From: Streptomyces boncukensis
GTDB lineage: Bacteria; Actinomycetota; Actinomycetes; Streptomycetales; Streptomycetaceae
Assembly (NCBI RefSeq): GCF_011045075.1
Contig: NZ_JAAKZZ010000002.1
Coordinates: 1-56,097 of the forward strand
Reading direction: 5' to 3'
Length of the DNA stretch: 56,097 nucleotides
Shown in pieces: positions 40,780 to 49,393 of the stretch. Numbering within the stretch: the stretch's first letter is position 1; every line of letters starts with the position of its first letter. Under the pieces are notes generated by a model. That model was not told where the DNA came from, did not search any database, and was given only the letters and a program-made list of their open reading frames with translations. Both the position numbers and the translations under genes were made by a program.

Positions 40780-40814
40780 AGTGGTCCGTTGACAGGTCGA
40801 AGTGGCCCGCTGAC
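40780..40814. repeat. 21-bp-spaced direct repeat in the divergent P450 promoter region
   Basis: AGTGGTCCGTTGAC (40780-40793) and AGTGGCCCGCTGAC (40801-40814) match at 12 of 14 bases with a 21-bp period, two helical turns. They end 27 bases before the rightward P450 start. They could be a regulator site for one or both P450s; the unit contains TGAC, as do the 11-bp arrays, but differs otherwise. The 210-base gap holds no gene. Confidence 0.5.
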
Positions 40815-40840
40815 GATGTCGGCAGCGAAAGAGGTGTGAC

Positions 40841-42019
40841 GTGGAGTATCCGTTTCCCACCGAGCCGGGGCTCGGGCTCGACCCGCGGTACGCGCGGCTG
40901 CGCCGGGAGTGCCCGGTGGCGCGGGTGCGGCTGCCCCACGGCGGCGACGCCTGGCTGGTGACCGGCCATCCGGAGAGCAAGGTCGTGCTGTCCGACCCGC
41001 GCTTCAGCAGGGCCGCGGCGGCGCACCCGGACAGCCCCCGGTTCACCCCGCGTCCGCTGCCCGCCGCGATGCTGCAGAACCTGGATCCGCCCGAGCACAC
41101 CAGGCTCCGCGGCGTGGTGGCGCAGGCTTTCACCGCCCACCAGGTGGAGCGCCTGCGCGCGCGCACCGAGGCGCTGGCCGAGGAGCTGCTCGACCAGGTG
41201 GCCGAGCGGGGCCCCGGCGTCGACCTGGTCGAGGCCCTGGCCTTCCCGATGCCGATGCGGACGATCTGCAACCTGCTCGGCGTCCCGTACGACGAGCGCG
41301 AGCACTTCGAGCGGTACTCCGACGCGCTGCTCTCCACCACCGCCTTCACCGAGCGGGAGATGGAGCGGGCGACGGGCGAACTCCACCGCTATATCGCCGA
41401 ACTGATCGCCCGTCGCCGCCGCGAGCCCGGTGCGGACCTGCTCAGCACCCTGGTGCGGCACGCCGACCCCGACAGCGGCCTCGGCGAGCCGGAGATGGTG
41501 ATGCTGGGCGTCGTCGTGCTGGTCGGCGGCTACGAGACGACGGCCTGCCAGCTCTCCTGCATCCTGCACACCCTGCTGTCCGTACCGGAGCGGTACACGG
41601 CGCTGTGCGAGGACCCGGGGCTGATCCCCGGCGCTGTGGCGGAGCTGGTGCGCTATATCCCGCTGGGCGCCGCGGGCAGCTTCCCGCGCGTGGCCACCAG
41701 CGATGTGGAGCTCGGCGGCGCGGTGATCCGGGCGGGCGACGCGGTGGTGACGCACGCCGGCTCGGCCAATCGGGACGAGCGGGTGTTCCCGGCACCGGAC
41801 GAGCTGGACTTCACCCGCGAGGACAACCCGCACCTCGGCTTCGGCCACGGGCCGCACCACTGCCTCGGCTCGCGGCTGGCCGCCATGGAGCTGCGGACCG
41901 CGCTGCGCGCGCTGGTGCGGAGGTTCCCCGGGCTCCGGCTCGCGGCTCCCCCGCAGGAGATCGCCTGGAAGGACGGCATCATCCTGCGCGGCCCCGTGAA
42001 CCTGCCGGTCGCCTGGTGA
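40841..42019 (+). CDS. Cytochrome P450 (third)
   Basis: A 392-residue P450 of usual bacterial size (CYP105/107-like). I-helix LVGGYETTACQLSC has Gly-Gly-Tyr-Glu-Thr, ExxR is AELVRYIPLG, and GFGHGPHHCLGSRLAAMELR is the heme loop. GTG at 40841 follows AGAGG. No ferredoxin is adjacent, so it may use the one at 31829 or a housekeeping donor. It is divergent from the P450 at 39275, and convergent with the SnoaL-like gene across a 136-base gap that holds a partial palindrome. Role not deducible. Confidence 0.94.
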   Translation: MEYPFPTEPGLGLDPRYARLRRECPVARVRLPHGGDAWLVTGHPESKVVLSDPRFSRAAAAHPDSPRFTPRPLPAAMLQNLDPPEHTRLRGVVAQAFTAHQVERLRARTEALAEELLDQVAERGPGVDLVEALAFPMPMRTICNLLGVPYDEREHFERYSDALLSTTAFTEREMERATGELHRYIAELIARRRREPGADLLSTLVRHADPDSGLGEPEMVMLGVVVLVGGYETTACQLSCILHTLLSVPERYTALCEDPGLIPGAVAELVRYIPLGAAGSFPRVATSDVELGGAVIRAGDAVVTHAGSANRDERVFPAPDELDFTREDNPHLGFGHGPHHCLGSRLAAMELRTALRALVRRFPGLRLAAPPQEIAWKDGIILRGPVNLPVAW

Positions 42020-42122
42020 GGGGCGGCGGCTCGGCGGGTGCCTGGGGGCGTCCGGCGGATCTTGCCGGGTCGGGGCTGCCCCTTGCTGCTCGCCGCAGGC
42101 TGCGGGTGCTCTGTGGCCGGTC

Positions 42123-42150
42123 GCGCAGTTCCCCGCGCCCCTGCCGGGGC
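42123..42150. repeat. Streptomyces extragenic palindrome, partial copy 3
   Basis: The left arm GCGCAGTTCCCCGCGCCCCT (42123-42142) is present with a short GGGGCGC complement, but the full right arm found at 11406-11482 and 19191-19255 is missing. The preceding GTCGGGGCTGCCCCTTGCTG is also shared with the 19130-19160 region. It lies between convergent genes and may help terminate transcription. Confidence 0.75.
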
Positions 42151-42155
42151 GCGCC

Positions 42156-42635
42156 TCACTCCCTGCGCTTGGGCGCGTGCTCGGCCGCGGCCGCGAAGAG
42201 GCCGAGGTCGCCGTCCGTCCACACCAGCCGCGCGGTGACCGCGGAGATCAGCCAGCGCCCGGGGCCCCGCGCCATGCCCAGCTGGTAGGTCCCTCCGCAG
42301 GTCACCATGCGGCTGTCCGCGGGCCCCCGCAGCACATGCGTCGCCACGACGTTGGCCACCACGTCGGCCGTCGCGCCCCCGACATCCGCCACGACGTTGG
42401 TGATGACGTGCTGGGTGGCGCTGAAGCCGCTGAGCCGGGCACGCCAGCGGTCACCGATCGTGCCGCCGGGGACCTCCTGCGGCCGGCCGCCGAACAGTTC
42501 CGTGTAATCGAGCCGCACCTGTTCGGTGAATATGCCGGGAAGCCGGTCCCAATTCCGATCGTCGACCATGCGGCCGAAGCGGCTGACGACATCCTGGATG
42601 GCGAAATGCTCCTCGGGCGCGCCCGTCGATGTCAT
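42156..42635 (-). CDS. SnoaL-like (NTF2-fold) protein
   Basis: A 159-residue SnoaL_4-type protein: AIQDVVSRFGRMVDDRNWDR (first helix), LPGIFTEQVRLDYTELFGG and TQHVITNVVADVGG, then CGGTYQLGMARGPGRWLIS. The fold covers polyketide cyclases, dehydratases and hydroxylases; the Asp/His pairs (VDDRNWD, TQHVI) are typical of the small-molecule-processing subgroup. ATG at 42635. It is transcribed alone, opposite to both neighbours. Cyclisation or isomerisation of a product from the second chain-building set is possible but not shown. Confidence 0.84.
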   Translation of the reverse strand: MTSTGAPEEHFAIQDVVSRFGRMVDDRNWDRLPGIFTEQVRLDYTELFGGRPQEVPGGTIGDRWRARLSGFSATQHVITNVVADVGGATADVVANVVATHVLRGPADSRMVTCGGTYQLGMARGPGRWLISAVTARLVWTDGDLGLFAAAAEHAPKRRE

Positions 42636-42764
42636 GCTCCCCGAGGATGGATTTCGCCACGATGGCCTGTCAACACCGCCCCGCGACCGAGCCGCCGATC
42701 GCTGGAGCGGCGAATTCCGGATGGGTTCTGTACGCCCGGAGCCGTTCTGCGTAAGGTGACGCCC

Positions 42765-43235
42765 ATGTCGGCCGATTCCGAAACCGCGACAGGCCAGGCG
42801 CTGCTGTACCAGGTGCGCGTCCGTCCATCGGACACCGACCTCCAGGGGATCGTGCACGCCTCCCGGTACAGCGTCTTCTTCGAGGCAGCGATGATCGAGG
42901 CGTTCCGGACCGCCTCCGGCGACTACGACGTACTGGCCTCCAACAACGTGGACTTCGTCCTCGCCGAGATGACGATCCGCTACCTCGCCCCCGCCCGCTT
43001 CGACGAGCTGCTGGAGATCGCGGTGTGGCGGCGCGGCATGGGAACGACCTCGCTGACCATCGACTACCGGGGGCGCGTCGGGGACCGCGAGGTGGTCCAC
43101 GCCTCGGCCCGCTATGTGGCCTTCGCCGTCGGCGAGCTGACCAAGACGGCCATCCCGGGTCCGGTCCGCGCGGCGCTGGACTCCATCCCCCTGCTGCCGG
43201 ACGAGGCTCCCCGCCACCAGCCCGTACGCGCATGA
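42765..43235 (+). CDS. 4HBT-type hotdog thioesterase (YbgC/FabZ-like fold)
   Basis: A 156-residue 4-hydroxybenzoyl-CoA-thioesterase-type protein. YQVRVRPSDTDLQGIVHASR contains the conserved catalytic Asp region (DTDxxG-V-H), and VFFEAAMIEAFRTASGDYDV the long helix. AAG GTG AC precedes ATG 42765. The stop overlaps the shikimate-dehydrogenase-like start (ATGA), and a third gene is coupled in the same way, so 42765-44985 forms a tight operon. It probably releases a chain built by the dissociated KAS set at 36549-39278. Confidence 0.9.
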   Translation: MSADSETATGQALLYQVRVRPSDTDLQGIVHASRYSVFFEAAMIEAFRTASGDYDVLASNNVDFVLAEMTIRYLAPARFDELLEIAVWRRGMGTTSLTIDYRGRVGDREVVHASARYVAFAVGELTKTAIPGPVRAALDSIPLLPDEAPRHQPVRA

Positions 43236-44071
43236 CCGGAGTCGCCGCGGTCCCTGCGATCTCGGGCTCCACGCGGCTGTACGCCGTGCTCGGCGACCCG
43301 GTGGCGCAGGTCAGGGCGCCCGGCCTGGTCAACCCGCTGTTCGCGCGGCTCGGCATGGACGCCGTTCTGGTCCCCGCGCGGGTGGGGCGGGACGAGCTGG
43401 CCGACGTGGTACGGGGGCTGGGACGGATCGCGAGTCTGCACGGCCTGCTGGTCACCGTCCCGCACAAGGCGGCCGTCTGCGCGCTCGCGGACACCCTGGG
43501 CCCCGCGGCCGCACTCGCCGGCTCGGCGAACGTCCTGCGCCGCGAACCCGACGGGCGGCTGACGGCCGAGAACTTCGACGGGCTCGGGTTCGTCCGCGGC
43601 CTGGAGGCGGCCGGGCACACCGTGGACGGCCGCCGGCTGACGCTGATCGGCGGCGGCGGTACGGGCAGCGCCATCGCGGCGGCGGCCCTGTCGGCGGGCG
43701 CCGCGCGGGTCTGTGTGCACGACGTCGACGCGGCGCGGCTCACCTCGCTGCTGTCCCGGCTCGACGAGCGGTGGCCGGGCAGGGCTCACGCGGCCGGCCC
43801 GGGGGATCTGCGGACCGCCGATCTCGCGGTCAACGCCACCCCGCTCGGGCTGCGCGCGGGCGACCCGCTGCCCTTCGACCCCTCGGCCGTGCGGCCGGAT
43901 GCCGTCGTCGTGGACATCGTCATGGAGCCGCACGACACCGCGCTGCTGCGCCGGGCCGCCCGGGAGGGGCGCCGTGTGCACCACGGCATCCATATGCTGG
44001 AGCAGCAGGTGTCCTGCTATCGCGAGTTCTTCGACTGGCCGCAGCCGGACCCGAGGGGGGCGTCTCGATGA
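43232..44071 (+). CDS. Shikimate-dehydrogenase-like oxidoreductase with altered substrate motif
   Basis: A 279-residue AroE-family protein. The catalytic Lys (LLVTVPHKAAV) and Asp (ENFDGLGFVRGL) are kept, as is the NADP loop LIGGGGTGSAIAAAA. However, the shikimate-binding Ser-x-Ser of true AroE (HSxSP) is replaced by QVRAP in VLGDPVAQVRAPGLV, so shikimate is probably not the substrate. ATG at 43232 overlaps the thioesterase stop; its own stop overlaps the next start (ATGA). A cluster-specific role, such as reduction of another cyclic or hydroxy acid, fits better than the shikimate pathway. Confidence 0.88.
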   Translation: MTGVAAVPAISGSTRLYAVLGDPVAQVRAPGLVNPLFARLGMDAVLVPARVGRDELADVVRGLGRIASLHGLLVTVPHKAAVCALADTLGPAAALAGSANVLRREPDGRLTAENFDGLGFVRGLEAAGHTVDGRRLTLIGGGGTGSAIAAAALSAGAARVCVHDVDAARLTSLLSRLDERWPGRAHAAGPGDLRTADLAVNATPLGLRAGDPLPFDPSAVRPDAVVVDIVMEPHDTALLRRAAREGRRVHHGIHMLEQQVSCYREFFDWPQPDPRGASR

Positions 44072-44985
44072 AAGCGGTGGCCTTCGACGCGTACGGCCCG
44101 CCCGAGGTGCTGAGGATCGTCGAGCGCGGGACGCCGCGGCCCGGTCCCGGACAGGTGCGGGTGCGGGTGCGGGCCTGCGGCGTCCAGCCGTTCGACGTCC
44201 GGGTCCGGCAGGGCACGATGGATGTCCCGGTCGTCTTCCCGCAGTCGCTGGGCAACGAGTTCGCCGGTGTGGTCGACGAGGTCGGCGAGCACACCTCCGG
44301 CTGGGCGCGGGGCGACGAGGTGTTCGGCTGGGCGTTCATGGCCTCGCTCGCCGCCTACGTCGCCGTCGACACCGGCTCCGTGCTGCGCAAGCCGCCGGAC
44401 ATGCCCTGGGACGTCGCCGGCTGCATGTCCTCCTCGGGCAACACCGCCTGCACCGCGCTGGACGACCTGGGCGTCCGCTCCGGCGAGACCCTGCTCGTGC
44501 ACGCTGCCGCGGGCGGTACGGGCACGGTCGCGGTGCAGGTCGCCAGGGCGCGGGGCGCCCGGGTCATCGGCACCGCGAGCGAGGCCAACCACGCGTACCT
44601 GGCGGGCCTCGGCGCGACGCCGCTGGCCTACGGGCCGGGCCTCGTCGAGCGCGTACGCGCCGTCGCCCCGGGCGGCGGAGTGGACGCGGTGCTCGACGCC
44701 GTCGGCGGGCAGGCCCTGCGCGACTCCCTGCTGCTCGCGGCCGACCGGAGCCGGATCGCCACCCTGGTCGACCACGAAGCGGCGGCCGAGCTGGGGGTGA
44801 TCGGCGTCCGCGGCCGACGCTCCCTCGATCACCTGCGCGAGCTCGCCGGCCTCTACGCGGAGGGGCGGCTGCGCATCACGGTCCGCGCGCGCTACCCGCT
44901 GGAGCAGATCGCCCAGGCGCACCGCGACGTCGAAACCGGCCATGGCAGAGGAAAGGTCGTCGTCGTTCTCGACCGACCCCCCTAA
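44068..44985 (+). CDS. Zinc-independent NADPH:quinone reductase-like (MDR) protein
   Basis: A 305-residue medium-chain dehydrogenase of the quinone reductase group. MKAVAFDAYGPPEVLRIVER is the usual start, NEFAGVVDEVGEHTSGWARG the substrate lobe and VHAAAGGTGTVAVQVARARG the NADPH loop; the zinc Cys cluster is absent. Such enzymes reduce enones or enoyl thioesters. The ATG overlaps the preceding stop and a promoter-like sequence follows its end. It could supply the enoyl reduction step for the dissociated set, which has no FabI-type gene. Confidence 0.9.
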   Translation: MKAVAFDAYGPPEVLRIVERGTPRPGPGQVRVRVRACGVQPFDVRVRQGTMDVPVVFPQSLGNEFAGVVDEVGEHTSGWARGDEVFGWAFMASLAAYVAVDTGSVLRKPPDMPWDVAGCMSSSGNTACTALDDLGVRSGETLLVHAAAGGTGTVAVQVARARGARVIGTASEANHAYLAGLGATPLAYGPGLVERVRAVAPGGGVDAVLDAVGGQALRDSLLLAADRSRIATLVDHEAAAELGVIGVRGRRSLDHLRELAGLYAEGRLRITVRARYPLEQIAQAHRDVETGHGRGKVVVVLDRPP

Positions 44986-45000
44986 CTTTCCTTATGCGCG

Positions 45001-45029
45001 TTGACCGTTTCACAGCCCCTCGGTGTTAA
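45001..45029 (+). promoter_or_regulatory. Possible promoter of the FAD protein / PLP decarboxylase operon
   Basis: TTGACC (45001-45006) and TGTTAA (45024-45029) are separated by 17 bases in an AT-richer stretch 73 bases upstream of ATG 45102. GGATACAA just after is an alternative -10. Confidence 0.4.
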
Positions 45030-45101
45030 TGGATACAACAGGTCCTTGTCCGGCGGCCCCGATGAGTCTTTGGCCGGGCGACTTCCACCCGAGGGGGATT
45101 G

Positions 45102-46964
45102 ATGACTGATCCGATTGGGCCGGTGAACCGGAACGGGCAGACAGCGGAACCGGTCTGCCTTGATAACGCCCAATTCAACAGGGCTGAGTACTCGGAAGAC
45201 CTGACCGGGGCCCGCGACCCCGACTTCCTGGCAATCGGCCTCGGCGGCACGAGCATGATGGCCATGTTATGGACGATAGCCAGCGGAAAGCGCGCTGTCG
45301 GTATCGATGTGCGCAACTGCCCCTCGCTGGGGGTGCACTGGAACATCCGGCAGGAGTTCTACCATCACCTCGGCACGATCGACCGGCTGATGCTGGAGAG
45401 GTACGGCGAGGACGGCGTCCCGCGCCGCGGCGACGGCCGTCTGATGCGCCTGGCCGAGTGCCTGTACCACCCGGACTGGCCGGCCGGCCCGGTGGCAGCG
45501 GACGACGTGCTCACCGGGTTTCTCGGCGCCGCCGGGATGGAGACGCGCGTGACCGGCACCGTGCTGCACACCGAGTTCATCGACGACCGGTGGAAGAGCG
45601 GCGGGCCGCACCGCGCCATCACCGTCTCGGATCCGCCGACCCCGGACACCGAGCCCGATTCCGCCAAGCTCGGCGGCGGCATGGCCGACATCCTGGACGG
45701 GCCCTCCACGCTCCAGGCGCGCGCCGCGGACGTCCTCATCCTGCTGCGCCGCTATCTGGAGGAGATCGAGGCGATGGACCTCGCCAGGGGCCTGGAGCAG
45801 CCACGGGCGCGGCTCTTCAGCCACCACCGCGTCCTCCCGGGCCCCGACGGGTTCACCACCCTGCCCGACGGCCGCCGGCACATCCGGATCGAGGCGATAC
45901 GGGAGCTCGACTACGCGGGCAGGTTCCGCCGGGTCCGCGCCCCGGGCACGGACGTGATCGACCTCGGCGTCCCCGAGGTCTTCATGATCGCCGAAGGGTT
46001 CGACAGCGAGGACGCCAAGCGGCTCGGCTTCCAGCAGCACGACGTCCACGTCGACCACCAGGACGGCCGCGGCCCTGTCGTCGCACAGGCCGACTATCTC
46101 GCCGGTCTGATGGATGTGCTGGTGGACGGGAGGCTTCGGCGCCGTATCGCCTCCGCATTCGACGCGCAGGGCACGGAGTACTGGGTGCGCCAGATTGCCG
46201 TCGGCCACGAGGGTGATCCCGCTGTCGGCTGGGTTCTGGTGCAGGTCCCCGACTTCAAGTCATTCGACCCGGTCGCCGCAGGGCTCGTTCCCGAGGGAAC
46301 GGACCAGGACTCGCCCGAATACTACGCCGGTTTCCAGCACCTCATGCGGGACTTCTTCCTGGAGCAGGCAGGGCACATCCTGGAGATCCCGAAAGAGGAA
46401 TTGCTCGGGGTGCAGATGAACTACGGGCCGAAATTGTTCAGCGTGATCGAGCAGATCGGGGACGACGCGCTCATCGTCCCGAACGGCGTCGTCGCGGGCG
46501 ACTCCTTCGGCAACGGCCATTTCATGACCAGCGGCGGCGCGATGACCGGCATGGTCGGCCACGGCCGCAGGGTCCGCGACTACTGGCGCTCCCGGGCGGC
46601 GGGCCGGGGCGTGCCCGAGGCGCTGCGCGAGCTGGCGGACGGCATCAAGGCGGACACCGAGGACTGGCTGCAGGTCAGCGCACGGGAGTTCAGCGAGGCG
46701 GCCCCCATCAACTTCGGCGCCGAGCGCATCCAGCGCATCGCGCGGGCGAGCGGCACGGACCCCTCGGCGCGCGCCGCCGCCGTCGACGCCGGCCGACGGC
46801 ACCGGCACACGCTGGTGACCCTGGACTACTCGGACTGGCGCCGGCCCGTCATGTACCCCGGCCGGCGCTACGCCTACCCGCTCCCCCCGCTCGACCCCCG
46901 GCATCCGGACGAGAGGACGCACCCGGCGGACGACCGCGCGGCGGCCCTGCCCCGGGCGAGCTGA
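45102..46964 (+). CDS. FAD/NAD-type oxidoreductase of unassigned function
   Basis: A 620-residue protein with an N-terminal dinucleotide-binding fold: DFLAIGLGGTSMMAMLWTIA is the Gly-rich loop, a modified GxGxxS. Later blocks are NYGPKLFSVIEQIGDD and NGVVAGDSFGNGHFMTSGGA, the latter like the second FAD-contacting GD motif of flavin monooxygenases and dehydrogenases. I do not recognise the subfamily with confidence. ATG at 45102 follows GAGGGGG. Codon 56 is TTA (45267-45269), so bldA control is likely. The PLP decarboxylase begins 2 bases after its stop, so the two probably act in sequence, for instance oxidising an amino acid or the amine derived from it. Confidence 0.7.
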   Translation: MTDPIGPVNRNGQTAEPVCLDNAQFNRAEYSEDLTGARDPDFLAIGLGGTSMMAMLWTIASGKRAVGIDVRNCPSLGVHWNIRQEFYHHLGTIDRLMLERYGEDGVPRRGDGRLMRLAECLYHPDWPAGPVAADDVLTGFLGAAGMETRVTGTVLHTEFIDDRWKSGGPHRAITVSDPPTPDTEPDSAKLGGGMADILDGPSTLQARAADVLILLRRYLEEIEAMDLARGLEQPRARLFSHHRVLPGPDGFTTLPDGRRHIRIEAIRELDYAGRFRRVRAPGTDVIDLGVPEVFMIAEGFDSEDAKRLGFQQHDVHVDHQDGRGPVVAQADYLAGLMDVLVDGRLRRRIASAFDAQGTEYWVRQIAVGHEGDPAVGWVLVQVPDFKSFDPVAAGLVPEGTDQDSPEYYAGFQHLMRDFFLEQAGHILEIPKEELLGVQMNYGPKLFSVIEQIGDDALIVPNGVVAGDSFGNGHFMTSGGAMTGMVGHGRRVRDYWRSRAAGRGVPEALRELADGIKADTEDWLQVSAREFSEAAPINFGAERIQRIARASGTDPSARAAAVDAGRRHRHTLVTLDYSDWRRPVMYPGRRYAYPLPPLDPRHPDERTHPADDRAAALPRAS

Positions 46965-46966
46965 CC

Positions 46967-48424
46967 GTGGACGGCGCAGCCGGCGCAGGCCCCGGGGCGG
47001 CGCGCATCCCCCTGGAGCCGGACCGCGAACAGACCGCGGCGATGATGGCGGACGTCACCGAGTTCGTCCTCGGCTTCCTCGACTCCCTGGGCCGCGACCG
47101 CCCTCCGGGCCCGCGGCCGGAGCCGGGCACGGCCCCGGCCGGCCGCCCCCCGGAGGGGCCCGGAGAGCTCCGGGAGCTGCTGCGGGTGGTCCGCGATGCC
47201 ACCGGGCGGGCCCACGACACCACCGGGCCGGGCTGTTACGCCTACTTTCCCGGTGGCGGCCTGGTGAGTTCGGCCGTGGCCGAGCTGCTGGCCCGGGTGA
47301 CCAACCGCTACTCGGGCTTCGCGTCCATGGCCGGTGAGCTGGTCGCGCTGGAGGAGAGCGTGCTGCGCTGGCTGTGCCGGGAGTTCCTCCTGCCGGACGG
47401 GGCGCGCGGCCTGGTCACCACCGGTGCGTCGGCCGGCACGCTGGCGGCGCTCGTCGCCGCCCGCACCACGGTGCTCGGCGGCCCCGGTGCCACCGGCACG
47501 CTGTACGTCACCCGGCATACGCACCACTGCGTGGCGAAGGCCGCGATGCTCGCCGGCTTCGCGCCGGAGCAGGTCCGCGAGGTGCCCGTCGACGCCGGGC
47601 TGCGGATGGACGCGCGGGCGGCGGAGGCCCTGATCGAGCAGGACTGGGCGGCGGGCCGCCGTCCGTTCCTGCTCGTCGGCACGGCGGGCGCGACCGACAC
47701 CGGCACCATCGACCCGCTGCCGCAGCTCGCCGATATCGCCGGCCGGCACGGCATGTGGCTGCACGCGGACGCGGCCTACGGCGGCGGCTTCCAGCTCACC
47801 GGCCGCGGCCGCGCGCTGCTGGCCGGCGTCGAGCGGGCCGACTCGATCGTGCTGGACGCGCACAAGTCGCTGTTCCTGCCGTACACCACGGGGGTCCTGC
47901 TCGTACGCGACGGACGCGCCCTGCGCCTCTCGCATGCCACGGCAGGCGGCGCCTACCTGCGCGACCTGGACCGCGAAGCCGACGAGCTGCCGGACTACGC
48001 CGACCTGGGCGCCGAGCTCAGCCGGGAGTGGCGCGGCCTCCGGCTGTGGTTCCCCCTGCAGCTGCACGGGGTCGCCGCGTTCCGCGCCGCGCTCGACGAG
48101 AAGCTGGACCTCGCCGCGGTGGTGGACCGCGAGCTGCGGAGGATCCCGGGCCTGCGCGTGCTGCCGCCGGACCTCACCGTCCACGTGTTCCGCGTGGCCG
48201 GCGGGGACGGCGGGGACGGCGGCCCGGTCGGCGAGGACGAGACGAATCTCCGGGTGCTCAGGGCCATCAACGCCTCCGGCCGCGCCACGCTGACGAGCAC
48301 CCGGGTCAACGGCCGGATCTGGCTGCGGATGTGCGTGCTCAACCACCGCACCCACCGCGAGCATGTCGACGACGCCGTCAGGATCATCCGTGACGCGGTG
48401 CGGCAGGTGGCCGGCGTCCGCTGA
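46967..48424 (+). CDS. PLP-dependent group II amino acid decarboxylase
   Basis: A 485-residue group II decarboxylase. GCYAYFPGGGLVSSAVAELL resembles the substrate-side motif, LVTTGASAGTLAALVAARTT the PLP phosphate region, WLHADAAYGGGFQL the Asp contacting the pyridine N, and VLDAHKSLFLPYTTG the Schiff-base Lys. It decarboxylates an L-amino acid to an amine; aromatic, acidic and aliphatic substrates all occur in the family. GTG at 46967 is coupled to the FAD protein. Valanimycin uses a PLP decarboxylase (VlmD) to make its amine, so this is a second candidate amine source besides the aminotransferase at 13213. Its gene end faces the methyltransferase gene (42-base gap). Confidence 0.92.
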   Translation: MDGAAGAGPGAARIPLEPDREQTAAMMADVTEFVLGFLDSLGRDRPPGPRPEPGTAPAGRPPEGPGELRELLRVVRDATGRAHDTTGPGCYAYFPGGGLVSSAVAELLARVTNRYSGFASMAGELVALEESVLRWLCREFLLPDGARGLVTTGASAGTLAALVAARTTVLGGPGATGTLYVTRHTHHCVAKAAMLAGFAPEQVREVPVDAGLRMDARAAEALIEQDWAAGRRPFLLVGTAGATDTGTIDPLPQLADIAGRHGMWLHADAAYGGGFQLTGRGRALLAGVERADSIVLDAHKSLFLPYTTGVLLVRDGRALRLSHATAGGAYLRDLDREADELPDYADLGAELSREWRGLRLWFPLQLHGVAAFRAALDEKLDLAAVVDRELRRIPGLRVLPPDLTVHVFRVAGGDGGDGGPVGEDETNLRVLRAINASGRATLTSTRVNGRIWLRMCVLNHRTHREHVDDAVRIIRDAVRQVAGVR

Positions 48425-48466
48425 CCGCGCGGGCGGCGGGTGCGCGCGCACGCACCCGCCGCCCGC

Positions 48467-49330
48467 TCAGCCGCCGTCGCCCGCTCGGCCGCCGTCGCCC
48501 GCGGGCCCGCTGTCGTGCGGCTTGCCGGCGACGATGACCACATAGCCGAGGTGCTCAGCGGCGGGGGCGAAGAAGGGCCGCACCCCGTCCTCGAACTCGG
48601 CGACGGCCGCCGCGCCGAACGTGGCGGTCAGGTCGCCGCGCAGCGCGTCCACGTGGTCGAGGTACTTCCACTTGCGCCGGCCGAAGACCCGCGGCCCGCA
48701 CTGGGTGTACTCCTCGATGTCGAACCCCGCCCGGGTGAGCGCGTCCAGCCAGCCGTCGAGCGTGTGCAGCGTGTTGATGCCGATGCTCGCGGCGAACCGG
48801 GCCGCGTCCGCGTCGGTCATGGCCCGTTCCCTGCTGAACTCCGTGATCGCGATCCGGCCGCCCGGACGCAGCACCCGGGCGAGCTCGGCCGTGGCGGCGG
48901 GCAGGTCCGGTGCGCACTGCAGGGACTCCAGCGCCACCACCGCGTCGAACGACGCGTCCGCGTAGTCCAGCTCGGTGTAGTCGCCGTACTCGAAGCGCAC
49001 GCGTCCTGCGGCCTCGCTCTGCGCGCCCCGGGCCCGCGCCTGGGCCACCTGGACCCGGCTGACGGTGACGCCGGTGACGTCGGCGCCCGTGTCGGACGCC
49101 AACTGGACCGCGGGGCCGCCGCATCCGCAACCGGCGTCGAGCACGCGCTCGCCCGGTTCCAGTGCGAGGGCGCCGGCCACCTTGCGGGTGATGCGCCGCA
49201 TCGCCTCCGCCAGTGCGGCGCCGTCCTCGTCGCTGTGCCAGTACCAGAGGTGGAACTGGCCGTCCCCCACGGCGCTCACCACCGGCGACGTCTCGTCGTA
49301 GGCTTTGCCGATCTCCGCGGTCTCCACCAT
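48467..49330 (-). CDS. SAM-dependent methyltransferase (class I)
   Basis: A 287-residue class I methyltransferase. RVLDAGCGCGGPAVQLASDT is the SAM motif I with an unusual double Cys, GDYTELDYADASFDAVVALE motif II and LRPGGRIAITEFSRE motif III. The opening HLWYWHSDEDGAALAEAMRR is seen in the sterol/tocopherol-like and macrolactam O- or C-methyltransferase branch. ATG at 49330 is preferred (AGGGA 5 bases upstream); 49345 is possible. It is the last gene of the leftward PKS/FMO/methyltransferase group, probably tailoring the polyketide. The tail (PAGDGGRAGDGG) is low complexity. Confidence 0.9.
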   Translation of the reverse strand: MVETAEIGKAYDETSPVVSAVGDGQFHLWYWHSDEDGAALAEAMRRITRKVAGALALEPGERVLDAGCGCGGPAVQLASDTGADVTGVTVSRVQVAQARARGAQSEAAGRVRFEYGDYTELDYADASFDAVVALESLQCAPDLPAATAELARVLRPGGRIAITEFSRERAMTDADAARFAASIGINTLHTLDGWLDALTRAGFDIEEYTQCGPRVFGRRKWKYLDHVDALRGDLTATFGAAAVAEFEDGVRPFFAPAAEHLGYVVIVAGKPHDSGPAGDGGRAGDGG

Positions 49331-49393
49331 GGTCTTCCCTCGCATCGTGTCGTTTCCCCTGTCCCGCGGCGCCCGGTGACGAGCGGCCGCGGC

